The translations under genes and the position numbers were made by a program. Below the pieces are notes generated by a model. It was given only the letters and a program-made list of their open reading frames with translations. It had not been told where the DNA came from and searched no databases. This document shows, piece by piece, positions 27,393 to 38,500 of a DNA stretch of 64,000 bases (the first letter of the stretch is position 1; every line of letters starts with the position of its first letter). Source of the DNA: Bacteroidales bacterium (lineage in GTDB: Bacteria; Bacteroidota; Bacteroidia; Bacteroidales; P3). The stretch is from NCBI GenBank assembly GCA_017545365.1, contig JAFWOP010000011.1:1-64000 (forward strand), given 5' to 3'.

Positions 27393-29243
27393 ATGTCGTT
27401 CACTATGCACTATATGCGACCTTATGCTGCCCGCTTGGGGGTGTATGGGTTATGCGTGGTGCTGTCCGTGGTCTTCACCATGGCCACGGCGTTGTCGGTG
27501 GCCGACTTTTTGAAAATTCTCTTTCCGCCCAACGATGCGGCGGCCATGGTGCCTTCCACCGGGGGCGGGAGCCTGCTCTCGCAGGGGCTGCAGGAGCTCT
27601 ATCTCTGGCTTGCCTCGTTCGGCCCTCGAAGGGCGCTCGTCTATTTCTCGCTGGTGCTGTTCGGCCTCTATGCCTTCAAGAACATCTTCAGCTACTTTGC
27701 CCTGACACAGATGGCCTCGGTGCGCAACCGCGTAGTGCGCGACATACGCAACGACCTTTTCCATCAGGCCATGCACCTGCCCCTGAGCTATTACCACAAC
27801 AGCCGCAAGGGCGACTTCCTCGCCCGCTTCGGCAGCGACATGACCGAGTACGAGGAGAGCACCCTCAACTCGGTGCAGCAGCTGGCGACGGCCTTGGTGA
27901 GCATGCTGCTCTATCTGGCCATGCTCTTCTACATCAGCCCGCGGCTCACCCTTTTTGTCCTCTGCATGCTGCCCCTCATCGTCTTTGTCATCTCCGGCAT
28001 CACCCACCGGCTCCGTCGCAGCTCGCGCGAGCTGCAGGAGCGGAATGCCTTCCTCACCTCCCTAATGGAGGAAACCATCATGGGGCTGAAGGTCATCAAA
28101 GCCTATACTGCCATCGACTTCTCCAACCACCGCTTCCGCGAGTCCAACGCGCTTTACGCCCGCCTGCGTACCCGTGTGTTGCGGAGGGTCGACCTGGCGT
28201 CGCCCGTGAGCGACTTCTTGGGCAACTGTGTGGTGGTGGGCATCCTGCTCTTTGGTTCCAGCATGGTGCTGCAGGGGGGTGGCTGGCTCACCCCTGAGCT
28301 TTTTGTCTCGTATATCATGCTGTTCGTCCTAATGATACCCCCTTCCAAGGAGCTCACCACCGCTATATCGCAGATGAAGAAAGGGCGCGCCTGTGTCGAC
28401 CGGCTGAAGGACATCTTGTCGTTGGACAGCGAGGCGGACTGTGTGCTACAAGTTGCTGGCTCCGTTCCTACCGGCAACCCCTCTGCTGAAAAGCCGCCGC
28501 TGGTGGAATTCCGCCATGTGGGCTTCCACTACGGTTCGGGAGCCGAGGTGCTGCACGATATTTCTCTTTCCATACCCAAAGGCAGCACCGTCGCACTGGT
28601 AGGTGCGTCGGGTTCGGGCAAATCCACCATGGCCGACTTGCTCATGGGCTTTTACAATTGCACCAGCGGCGAAATCTTCCTCGAGGGGCAATCCCTCTAT
28701 GCCCGTCCGCTTGCCGAGCTCCGCCGCCGTGTAGCCGTCGTTTCGCAGGAGACGGTACTCTTCAACGACACCATCCGAAACAACATAGCCTTCGGCCGCC
28801 CCGATGCCACACCGCAGCAAGTGGAGCAGGCTGCACGCATGGCCTGTGCCCACGACTTCATCATCCAGCAGCCCGAAGGCTACGACACCCCCGTGGGCGA
28901 CGGCGGGCAGCTTCTGAGCGGCGGCCAACGTCAGCGCCTCAGCATCGCTCGTGCGCTGCTTTGCAACCCCGAAATACTCATCTTCGACGAGGCCACCAGC
29001 GCCCTCGACACCAAAAACGAACGGCAGGTGCAGCAGGCTCTCGACGGCCTTCTCGCACGCCGCACCTCCGGCCAGTCGCCCATCACCGTGCTGATGATTG
29101 CCCACCGCCTCTCCACCGTCCAGCATGCCGACACCATCGTAGTCTTGGAGCAAGGGAGGATAGTGGAGCAGGGTTCCCATGCCGAGCTGATGGCACACGA
29201 CGGCCGCTACCGCCAGCTTGTTCAAATGCAGTCGTTACAATGA
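27393..29243 (+). CDS. ABC exporter, MsbA/lipid-flippase type (fused membrane and ATPase domains)
   Basis: This 616-residue half-transporter has an N-terminal six-helix membrane domain (about 1-330) and a C-terminal ATPase. The ATPase has Walker A GASGSGKST, the signature LSGGQRQR, Walker B ILIFDEATSALD and the H-loop AHRLST. As a homodimer in the inner membrane it would export lipids, lipid A precursors or drugs. Overall form resembles MsbA, but the substrate is not fixed by sequence. Its stop overlaps the start of the following secreted-protein gene (ATGA). Confidence 0.93.
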   Translation: MSFTMHYMRPYAARLGVYGLCVVLSVVFTMATALSVADFLKILFPPNDAAAMVPSTGGGSLLSQGLQELYLWLASFGPRRALVYFSLVLFGLYAFKNIFSYFALTQMASVRNRVVRDIRNDLFHQAMHLPLSYYHNSRKGDFLARFGSDMTEYEESTLNSVQQLATALVSMLLYLAMLFYISPRLTLFVLCMLPLIVFVISGITHRLRRSSRELQERNAFLTSLMEETIMGLKVIKAYTAIDFSNHRFRESNALYARLRTRVLRRVDLASPVSDFLGNCVVVGILLFGSSMVLQGGGWLTPELFVSYIMLFVLMIPPSKELTTAISQMKKGRACVDRLKDILSLDSEADCVLQVAGSVPTGNPSAEKPPLVEFRHVGFHYGSGAEVLHDISLSIPKGSTVALVGASGSGKSTMADLLMGFYNCTSGEIFLEGQSLYARPLAELRRRVAVVSQETVLFNDTIRNNIAFGRPDATPQQVEQAARMACAHDFIIQQPEGYDTPVGDGGQLLSGGQRQRLSIARALLCNPEILIFDEATSALDTKNERQVQQALDGLLARRTSGQSPITVLMIAHRLSTVQHADTIVVLEQGRIVEQGSHAELMAHDGRYRQLVQMQSLQ

Positions 29244-30727
29244 AACAGTTCCCACACCTCATGCTCCTGTTCTTGCTGCTTGTGGCTGCAAAACCCCTGT
29301 CGGCACAGCCCTTGGCGTTCACCCAGGCCGTGGTGCTGGACTCCCATGTGGGGCAGCTGGGTTGGAACCGGCCTAGTGGCGTAAGCCATTTCCAGCTCTA
29401 CCGCCAGATGCCCGACGAGGAAGTATTCGTGCTCGTCGCCTCATTGCCCGACACCTTCTATTTCGACACCCTCCACCGCACCCTTTGTGGCGACACGGTG
29501 AGCTATTATGTCGAAGGCCTCTCAGACACCGCCACCCTCCAGTCCCCTGCCGTCGGGCTTTTCTTCCAGGACAACCAGCCCACGTCGCCCTGCTCGCTGC
29601 GGGTGTGCACTGTCGATACCCTCTTGTCGCAAATACGGCTCAGCTGGTATCCCAGCCCCGACACCGACGTCATGGGCTACTACATCTGCATGGGTTCTCC
29701 CTGCAGGGATTACGACACCGTGTGGGGCCGGCTGAACACCACCTACCTCTGTTCCGAAATACTGATTGACAGCGATGCCCACGAATACAACTTCCGCATC
29801 CTGGCTTTTGACAGCTGCTTTCAGGCCAGCCCCCTGACCCCCTATTACCATAACCCCCATCTCTCCCTCTCGGCCATCCCCTGTTCGCGTCGGCTCCACT
29901 GCTCGTGGAACCGCTACATCAACATGCCCGACAGTGTCGGGGGCTATACCCTCCATTATCAGTTCGACGGCGATACCACCTGGCACGTGCATCATGTGGG
30001 CGCCGACGGCCCTTTCGACTTCGACACCCTCATCTCCGACCTCTCTATCTCCGCCCTCCATGCCTATCTGACGGTGGACAACAGCACCGACACCCTGCAT
30101 GCCCTCTCCTCCATCATCTTCTTCCAATTCGACGACTTCGACACCGCCGACTACCTGCGCATCTCCGACCTGCAATACGACGGCCGTGTGCCGTCCGTAA
30201 CCCTCACCATCGATACCGACCCCCAATTCACCGGCAGCCATTGCTATGTCTATCGTGCCAAAGGCGAAAACGGCGCGATGGAACAGATTGCCGAACTGAT
30301 GCGCACCACGCCCTTGCTTACCTTCACCGACTACGACATCAGCCGCGCGGCCGAACGTTATGTCTACAAAATCGGTGTTCCAGACCTTTGCGAGTTATGG
30401 ATGACCTATTCCGACACCGCCCAGCTCCTCCTCCCCGAACTCCAACCCCCAGCAGCCTATTTCCCCAACGCCATCGTCTATGGCGACCCCGACCTGGGGC
30501 AGTTCTGCCCCCATTTCGTGTCTGCGCTGAGCGAGGGCTACTCGCTCCAGATTTTCAACCGTATGGGCCAGCGCGTATTCCAAACCACCCAGATCGACGA
30601 CTGCTGGGATGGCAAAGACCCTCTCGGCCACCCACTGCCCCAAGGCGTGTATGTCTATAAGTCCCACTGCCACCATACCGACGGCACCGAGAAGGTATAC
30701 GCCGGCACTGTCCTGTTAATGAAATAA
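29240..30727 (+). CDS. Secreted protein with T9SS type-B (gliding-motility-associated) C-terminal domain
   Basis: This 495-residue protein begins with a signal peptide (MKQFPHLMLLFLLLVAAKPLSAQ). Its middle is made of fibronectin-III-like beta-sandwich repeats containing phrases such as VGQLGWNRPSGVSHFQLYRQ and IRLSWYPSPDTDVMGYYI. The last 85 residues (FPNAIVYGDPD, LQIFNRMGQRVFQT, WDGKDPLGHPLPQGVYVYK) are the gliding-motility-associated C-terminal domain used for type IX secretion. It is therefore a surface or secreted adhesin-like protein. The start overlaps the ABC transporter stop codon. A longer open frame upstream is an artefact of reading in the transporter gene. Confidence 0.9.
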   Translation: MKQFPHLMLLFLLLVAAKPLSAQPLAFTQAVVLDSHVGQLGWNRPSGVSHFQLYRQMPDEEVFVLVASLPDTFYFDTLHRTLCGDTVSYYVEGLSDTATLQSPAVGLFFQDNQPTSPCSLRVCTVDTLLSQIRLSWYPSPDTDVMGYYICMGSPCRDYDTVWGRLNTTYLCSEILIDSDAHEYNFRILAFDSCFQASPLTPYYHNPHLSLSAIPCSRRLHCSWNRYINMPDSVGGYTLHYQFDGDTTWHVHHVGADGPFDFDTLISDLSISALHAYLTVDNSTDTLHALSSIIFFQFDDFDTADYLRISDLQYDGRVPSVTLTIDTDPQFTGSHCYVYRAKGENGAMEQIAELMRTTPLLTFTDYDISRAAERYVYKIGVPDLCELWMTYSDTAQLLLPELQPPAAYFPNAIVYGDPDLGQFCPHFVSALSEGYSLQIFNRMGQRVFQTTQIDDCWDGKDPLGHPLPQGVYVYKSHCHHTDGTEKVYAGTVLLMK

Positions 30728-30747
30728 ACACATATAGCCCTTTTATT

Positions 30748-31545
30748 ATGAAGATTGCCCTCTACATCCGTCAACTTGATGCCGCGCTGAAACCCCAACT
30801 ACAGCAGCTTGTCGACACCCTCCACCGTCATCAGGTGGCCACCGACCAAGTGTCGGACCATCTGCCCGACAGCCATTACGACCTCCTGCTCTCCATCGGA
30901 GGCGACGGCACTCTTCTTAGCTCGGTGCATCTTATCGGACATAGGGACATACCCGTGCTGGGTGTCAACTTCGGCCATCTGGGCTTCCTCACCACGGCAG
31001 GACGTGAGGACATCGACTCCTTGGTGGACGACATCCTGGCACGCCGTTACAATGTGGAACCCCGCACCCTCCTCCATGTGATTTCCAGCCATCCCACGGC
31101 CCCGCTTACCGCGCTCAACGAGGTGTGCCTGCATCGTCTGGACGACGGCCCCCTGCTGCGCACCGACCTCTATGTCGACGGCGACTTTGTGGCCACCTAT
31201 GCCGCCGACGGCCTCATCGTTGCCACGCCCACAGGCTCCACCGCCTATTCCCTCAGCTGCGGTGGCCCCATCCTCACACCCAACAGCGGCTGTTTTGTGG
31301 TCACACCCATCGGTGCCCACAACCTCACCCTCCGCCCCATCATCGTGCCCGACACCGCGCACCTGCGCCTGGTCACCCATCCCCAGCAGCAGCTGTTCAA
31401 CCTCAGTGCCGACTCCCGCAGGCTCCACCTGCTCTGCGGCACCGAGGTCACCCTCTCCCGCGAGGATTATACCATCCGGCTCGTCCGTCTGCACAACCAG
31501 ACCTTCTACACCGCCATCCATCAAAAGCTGGGGTGGAACTTCTAG
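30748..31545 (+). CDS. nadK: NAD kinase
   Basis: This 265-residue enzyme phosphorylates NAD to NADP. The family motif GGDGTLL is near residue 51, followed by GVNFGHLGFLTT. The NE motif (ALNEVCLHR) and the Gly/Thr-rich loop VATPTGSTAYSLSCGGPI are intact. It is the last gene of the rightward block. In most Bacteroidota nadK stands among housekeeping genes, as here. Confidence 0.96.
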   Translation: MKIALYIRQLDAALKPQLQQLVDTLHRHQVATDQVSDHLPDSHYDLLLSIGGDGTLLSSVHLIGHRDIPVLGVNFGHLGFLTTAGREDIDSLVDDILARRYNVEPRTLLHVISSHPTAPLTALNEVCLHRLDDGPLLRTDLYVDGDFVATYAADGLIVATPTGSTAYSLSCGGPILTPNSGCFVVTPIGAHNLTLRPIIVPDTAHLRLVTHPQQQLFNLSADSRRLHLLCGTEVTLSREDYTIRLVRLHNQTFYTAIHQKLGWNF

Positions 31546-31731
31546 TTCACTCCCTCTCCAGCCCTTTGTCGCTTCGTTGTCACTCCTCCTTAGGCCCTTC
31601 TTAGCCATCTCTTAGCTCGTTGTAGGATGCTGAATCCTAAAAATGTCCTATTATTATCTTGTTTTTAGGGTAAAAAGGGCGAAGGCGCGGTTTAGGCCGC
31701 TTTTCAACAATTTCTTACTATTACAGTGCTG

Positions 31732-32547
31732 TCACCGTTGGCACAATTGCCAGAAGGCCACCGAGGCGGCACCGGCCACGTTGAGGCTGTCCACGTGGTT
31801 GGACATGGGGATGATGACTCGGTAGTCGCATTGGTCTATGATGTGGCGCGAGAGGCCGTCGCCTTCGGTGCCAAGCACTATGACCAGCTTTTCTTCGGCC
31901 ATCAGCCGTGGGTCGTTGATGGCGATGGAGTCGTCCACCAGGGCCAGGGCGGCCACTTTGTAGCCGTTGCGGTGCAGGAAGTCGATGCCGCCGTCGAAAT
32001 AGGTCCAGGGGATTTGGAACACGGTGCCCATGCTCACGCGCACGCTGCGGCGGTTCAAGGGGTCGCAGCAGGTGGGGGTGAGGAGGAGGGCGTCGACGCC
32101 CAGGGCGGCGGCGGCGCGGAAGATGGCGCCCGTGTTGGTGCTGTTGACTACGTTGTCCAGCAGGGCCACGCGGAGGAGCCGGCCAGCGGGGAGGACCGAC
32201 AGAATCTCTTGTGCCGGGGGCAGCTGGGGGCGGTGCATGGCACAGAGCACCCCGCGGGTGAGTTCGTAGCCGGTGAGCGAGGCAAGCAGCTGGCGGCTGC
32301 CGGTGTAGACGGGCATATCGGGGCAGCGGGCTATGATGTCGGCGGCCTGGGTGTCGAGGAATTTCTCTTCGGTGAGCAACGAGAGAGGTTGGCAGCCTGC
32401 GTCGAGTGCTACGCGGATTACCTTGGGGCTTTCGCAGATGAAGATGCCCTTGTCGGGTTCCAGCCGGTTGCGCAGCTGGGCTTCGGTGAGGCGGGCATAG
32501 GGTAGCACCCCAGGGTGGTCGAGGTCGGTTATGTGTATTATGTTCAC
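31732..32547 (-). CDS. TrmH/SpoU-family RNA 2'-O-methyltransferase
   Basis: This 271-residue protein has an N-terminal substrate-binding part (about 1-105) and a C-terminal SPOUT knot domain. Motif 1 is DNVVNSTNTGAIFRAAAALG, motif 2 is VLGTEGDGLS, and motif 3 is IPMSNHVDSLNVAGAASVA. The usual Asn-Pro of motif 1 is altered to Asn-Val-Val-Asn. It probably methylates a ribose in tRNA or rRNA. Translation starts at GTG 32547, overlapping the stop codon of the upstream macroglobulin gene (GTGA), so expression may be coupled; a longer in-frame extension upstream reads into that gene and is rejected. Confidence 0.88.
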   Translation of the reverse strand: MNIIHITDLDHPGVLPYARLTEAQLRNRLEPDKGIFICESPKVIRVALDAGCQPLSLLTEEKFLDTQAADIIARCPDMPVYTGSRQLLASLTGYELTRGVLCAMHRPQLPPAQEILSVLPAGRLLRVALLDNVVNSTNTGAIFRAAAALGVDALLLTPTCCDPLNRRSVRVSMGTVFQIPWTYFDGGIDFLHRNGYKVAALALVDDSIAINDPRLMAEEKLVIVLGTEGDGLSRHIIDQCDYRVIIPMSNHVDSLNVAGAASVAFWQLCQR

Positions 32548-35500
32548 GGCACTAAGATGTTTTGGGAGTCGGTGTTGGCGCGGAATTCGGGAGCGTAGAC
32601 GCTTTGCAGGGTGCAGATGCCGTTGGCAAAGGTGCCGCTGTGGCGCACCCACAGGTCGTACTCCACGTAGTAGTGTTCGGGGCCGAGGTGGTCGATGTAG
32701 CAGTCGGTCCACTCGTCGCGCACGTCCACATAGTAGCGCAGGCCGTCGTTCCACTGCCATCCGCTGGTGGTGCTGGCGGGCTCGAAGGTGGCGGCACGCT
32801 GGTCGCGTAGCACCATGTTGTCGAAACCTTGCTGACAGTCTATATCGATGTGTACGCGCACACGGTCGCCCACATGCAGTTTGTCGCCGGGGTTCAGGAG
32901 GGTGAGGCTGCCGTCGGAGTTGACGCGGCTGAGGGTCTTGCGGAGCTTCATGCCAGTGCCGTTGTACTGGATGCTGTCGATGGGGGTGTTGTGGCTGTGG
33001 AACAGGGCGCCCCAGGCGGGGTAGGGGGAGGAGTTATTTAGTTGAAAGTTGAAAGTTGAAGGTTGATAGTTGGTTGACACATTTGTGTATTTTTCAACGT
33101 CTATTGTTCCGCTTTCAATTTTTTGATTGTTGCATTTGATAGTGACGGTACCTTGATTGATAGTTGTGCTTGAAGGTTGGCGTAGGAGGGCGCGGAGGGC
33201 GCGGGCGGTGGACATGTCGGTGTGCCATGTGGTGCCTCGCTTGGAGGCGAGTATCCACTGCTGGATGCGGCTTACCGACTCCCAGTCGTGCAGCACGTCG
33301 GCGAAGACATCCACCATCAGCGCGGCGGTCTCGATGGGGCGGTCGTACCAGCCGTAGCCGCTCACGTTGCTGAGCCAGTACATACCTTGGTCGTCGCTGG
33401 TGTGGGCACTCTCCTTGATGCGGGTGGCAAGGCTGACAGCCTCGGCGGTGTCGCCCATGTGCAGCATTAGCAGGGCGAGCTGACCCTGGGTGTGGAGCGA
33501 TTTGGTTTCAAGGCTACGCATACGGCACAGTTGGTAGTAGAAGTGGTAGGCCTCTTGCGTGATGCTGTCGCATTCGCTGAGGGGTTTTGTATTGGAGTAA
33601 AGGCTGCGGGTGTAGAGCAGTGAGAGGTGGTCATCGCTGGGCGGCGTGGTGCGGTTTTTGTCGGCAACATGCCTCTTGTAGGCATCGACGAGCATATTGT
33701 CGAGGGAATTCAGTGCTCTGAAGATTTTGGCATGGGGAAAGTCGACTAAGCTTTGCAACACCGCCTCGGTCACATATCGGTTAGGCTGACCGCCACCAGG
33801 CATCCAGCTCCATCCGCCGCGGCCACCTTGAGTGTTGTTTAGTTTGTTCATATCGCTTTTGGCGCGGTTGGCTGCTTGCTGGCGTTCCTTGTCGGAGATG
33901 GGGGAGAGTTGCGAGATGAGGTGGTTGACGTATATGCTGTTGGCAAGGTAGATGTTGCCCGGCATGAGGAGGCGTTTGAAATGGGGCAGTGCCTCGATGG
34001 CGTATTGTATGGGGTTGGCGGTGAAGGCGAGTGTGGTGCTGTCGCCCGGCGCGGGAGTGGGCAGGGCGATGTCGAAGGTGCGGACTATCTCTTTCCCGTC
34101 CACGCTGCCGGGGACGTAGATGAGGTGGCTGGTGGTGATGCGCTCGCGGTTGGAGAGGACGGGCAGCTGGCCTTGCTCGCCGTCCGAGTGGTGTCCGCCA
34201 GAGGTGGTTTTATAAGCATAGACCTTGTAGTCGGCCACATGCCAGTCGACAGGGACGGCAAAGCGTGTGGTGCTGATGGCACTGCTGTGGGGAGAGACGG
34301 TTAATTGAGAATTGGTTGCCGCATCCGGATAATTCTCCATTCCTTTCAATTCTCCATTCTCAATTCCAAATCCTACCTGCACCTCCATCACGCTGTCGGT
34401 GAGGTTGGAGACTTTGGCGCGGATTTCGATGGTGTCGCCCTGCCGCAGGAATCGGGGCATGAGGGGCTGTACCATCAGTTCTTTCTGTGCCTGGATAGTG
34501 CGGTTGAGGGTGCCTACTTGGAACTGGTCGGTCCATGCGAAGCCGTACAGCTGCCACCGTGTGAGGATGTCGGGCAGGGTGAAGGAGACGGTGGCATACC
34601 CCTCCTTGTCGCTGCGCAGGGCAGGCTCGAAGAGGGCAAGGGTGCTGAGGTTCTTGCGCACGAAAGAGGCCATATCGGTGGCAGTGCTGCCGAAATTAAA
34701 CATGGGGGGTATCTCGGCAATGGCCTCTTTGGGTACATTCACGCCGGTGCGTTTGCGCACACCACCCTGCATCGTAACCATGCCGTTTTCGCCACGGGCA
34801 TACCCCACGCCGCCGACAGAGGCAACGATACTCTCAACAATGGTGCCGGGCATGTGGGCGATGTCGTCGGCGGATATACGGGCACCACTTTCGGGAGCGC
34901 CTATCTCAATGACGGGAACCTTGCTCTCAAGTATTAGGACTTCTTCTAATTTCGTGGCGGTAGGCGACATCGCGATGTTCAGCACCCTCACACCATTACT
35001 GGGAACGGTGATGCGTTGTTCCAGTTTCCCGTATCCGACGCAGGAGGCGATAAAGGTGTATTCGCCTGCGGGCAGCCATTTCATGACAAAGTTGCCGTCG
35101 AAGTCGGTCGTGGTACCTTTTACCGTGCCATTACCATATTTGACAACCACGTTGACGAAGGGTATGGGCTCTTGGGTTTTAGCATCGATAATGGTACCTA
35201 TGATGCTGGTACCCAAGCTGGCAATCAGTTGCTTGTGGTAGTTGGCTACTTCGGGTAGGGCAAAGCCTATGCGGGGCTGGCCGACGGTGGGATTGTGAGG
35301 TAGTAGGGGTGTTTTAACGGTGTAGCTCATGCGTTTTGACTTTATGTAGGGTCGCGTGATTTGGAGGTCGTTGTAGTATTCCTGCCGCCAGGGCCAGAAG
35401 CCGTAGTTCAAGTGTCCGTATTCCTCCAATGCGAGGTCGTACATGGTGAGGCTGAGGTTGGATTCGATACCTTTTGGGAGGGTGTCGCCCTGCGTGACAC

Positions 35501-38500
35501 GCAGCCGCCACTGCTCCTGTTCGCCGGGCTGCATACGGTCGCGGAAGGTCTCGATGCCTATGTCTAGCCGCAGGTCGGGGCGGAGCACGTTAATTGCATA
35601 GCGTATAGCGAAGGTACGTCCCTCGCGCATGGCAGCCAGTGTCACCACACAGCCATCCAGCATCCGCTTGGTGATGGGGATGACGAGGGTGGAGGTGTGG
35701 CTGCTGTCGAGCACCAGCATGCCACGGCGGTAGCATTTGGCGGCATGGTCTATGCGGTAGAAGAGCGGTTGGTTGCCGTAGGGGCTGCCCAGTTCGATGC
35801 GCACGGTGTCGCCCACGTGGCAGGAGAGGGTGGGGAAGTATGTCCAGTCGCGTTGGGGGGTGGTGCGCAGCCACACGATGTCGTCGCCCGTCACACGGCC
35901 GTTGGGGGCTACATAGTTGATAAGGGTGTCGTGTTGGTTGCTGTCGGGCGTGTAGAAGGTGACGCGGTAGAGCCCCGAGGGGAGGTTGGGGATGTCCAAT
36001 TTGCGGGCTTCGGTAGTCTGGTCGAAGCGTGTGGCGATGACAGGCCAGGAGTGCTTGTCGCCCTCCTCGCGATTAAAGGCACGATAGGGGAAGAGGTGTT
36101 GAAACTCCTCGCGTGTGCCCACCCAGCGGGCGTCGGGGTACTTCTTCATCAAGGTGTCGAGGGTGAGGATGGTGTCGGGTTGCCGCAGTTGCTGCAACAC
36201 CACGCGCACAGCTCCCTTCAGCGGCTGGTGGTCGAAATTGTTGTAGGCAAAGGTGAGGTGGCTGAGGTCGTCGCCAGTGGGCATGCAGTAGCCGTCGGCA
36301 TCCGACACATGGAGCGAGAGGTGCTGCTCGTGCAGCTCGCCGTCAGCATCAATGGCGCGGACATAGGCGGTGTAGATGCTGGTTTCTTTTCTAGAATTTC
36401 TAGTATCACTAGTACTACTAGTATTACTAGTGATACTAGTGTCTCTAGTTGGGGTGAAGGAGAATTGGAAGTTTCCCTCTTCGTCGACCGTGAGGCTGTC
36501 GCTGAAGGGGAAGTCGTTGGCAACGGTGTTGGCTTGCAGGGGGTTGGCCAAGGGTTCGCAACTCACCTCCCATTTGATGCGTGTGCCAGTCATGGGGGCA
36601 CCGCTGTAGCTTGCCACATTGCCGTAGAACGTCACGGGCTGGCCGAAGCGGCGAACGGCGGTAGAGTCGGCGCTGTCCTTGGTGGTGGAGAGCGATAGCA
36701 TGAAATGGGGCTGCTTGTAAGCCTCTACCTTTATACTTTGATTATCGTAGTAATCTGGGTCACCCCAGTAATCTTCGTCGGTCGACTTGACGGTGAGGTA
36801 ATGATACCCATTCTGTCCATCTGCAGGGATGACAAACTCGCCCCAGCAGCGGCCGTGGCTGTCGGTGACCAGGTGGAGGGTGTCTTCGTTGTCGTCATAT
36901 CTATTGGAAAAGGTGGCTATCAGCTTCACATTCTTGGCAGGGCGTAGATGTGACTTCCATTCCTTGCCGCGACTATGCTTGAGGTAGGCGACGCAACTGA
37001 AGTGCACGGTATCGCCCAAACGGTAGACAGGGCGGTCGGTCATCACTATGTCCAGCCGTTTTGGATTTTGATGGTAGGCATGGCCAATGAATACATCATA
37101 ATAGCCTCCATACTCCGTCTCATACCCTTCTACCCGAGCGGCCAGCACTTCTGGTTCGGTAAGCACGTAGCGCAGCGACGAGGTGGGGAAGCGGAAGAAG
37201 CCCTCGCTGTCGGTGCGGCGACGTAGGCGGTAATGCAGGTCTGTTATTTCACCATAGGAGTGTAGCGTGACCCGCTTGTAGGCGAGAGGCTGCCCCGTGG
37301 TGCGGTCTACCAGATGTCCTTGCGAAGGAGAGAGGCCAGAGTGTCTGCTCGGCTTGAGGGGTGTATAGTAGGCGAAGAAGGCGGCATCGGCACTTTGGTA
37401 CTCCTCGAAGCACAGCGAGCTGTCGGTATATGCCACCAGATAGTAGTCGCCCTGTGGCACGTGGGGCAGGGCTATCAGATAGGAGTGCGTCAGGTGGTCG
37501 CCCGGGTCGGGCAGCGGCTGCTGCCACTGTGCCACGGATGGGAGCCGCAAAAGGGTGTCGGCGTGTTTCTTCCAGCCCCGGCTGTCCTCAAGTAGCTGCT
37601 GCGACACTATCTTGAATTTGAGCAGCGATGTGTTGCACGCCTCCACCACTGCCATACGGTGGCGTTTCGACGACTCGGTTTGGTTATAGTGCAGCTCATA
37701 GCGCTGCTGGCAGATGTCCCTCCGCAGCTGTCGGCAGAGGTAAGCGCCGTAAGTGTTGGGATAGCGTCGCTCCGTCTCGAGGCAGAGTTGCTCAGCCTTC
37801 ACCCTCTGCCTGTTGAAGTCGAAATTCTCCGCCTGCCTTAGGCACAGCATGGCACGCATATCGTCGGTGGCAAGCAGGGGGCGGTAGTATCGGACAAGGC
37901 TGTCGAGGGTGAGGAGTTTGATATTGCTGCTGTAGCACACCTCGTAACGTTGCAGGTCGAGCCACAGCCTCGTATCGGCAGGGCTTGAGGCATAGAGCTC
38001 CGCCACCCGTCGGTGTAGCGAGAGGGGGTAGGGATAAGTCAGCGTGTCGTGGCAGAACTGCGTCAGGGGCGACAGCACACTCTCCCGGTGTGCCGGGGTG
38101 AGTTTGGCGAGGTCGATGCGGTGTTCCGAGGGCTCGAGCAGTGTCTGCACCAATATGCCTAGCAGGGTAGTGTCCAGAGGTGGAAAGGTTGTCCCCTCTT
38201 GAGAGGGGTGACTCGAAGAGTCGGGGTATGTTTCATTGTTTATATAGTTATGGAGCAGGCGACGGTAGGGATGTGTGTCGGCCTTCCGCAGTGCGTCGGC
38301 CTGTGCCAACACATGGTCGGCACATACCATCAGCGTGTCCTCCATACGTTGGCGGTGCCATCGGAAGTACTTTATGTTGGGGTCGTCGGAGGGTTTGTTG
38401 CGGTCCAGACGGTAATTATATTTCGAATACAGGCTGTTGTAAGTCTGAAAGAGGAAGGCGTACGCCACGGCGCGGTCCACGCCCTGCAGCCTGCGTGCCA

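Noticed and set aside
27386..27401. Another parS at the ABC transporter start (TGTTTCAC followed by CATG)
   Set aside because: Only the left half matches; the right half does not resemble the site.
28658..29239. Long 5' extension of the T9SS type-B protein
   Set aside because: It is the out-of-frame reading of the ABC transporter gene; a signal peptide begins at ATG 29240.
36391..36453. Phase-variable array in the macroglobulin gene
   Set aside because: The unit is 9 bp, so copy changes keep the frame; it can vary linker length but not switch the gene off.
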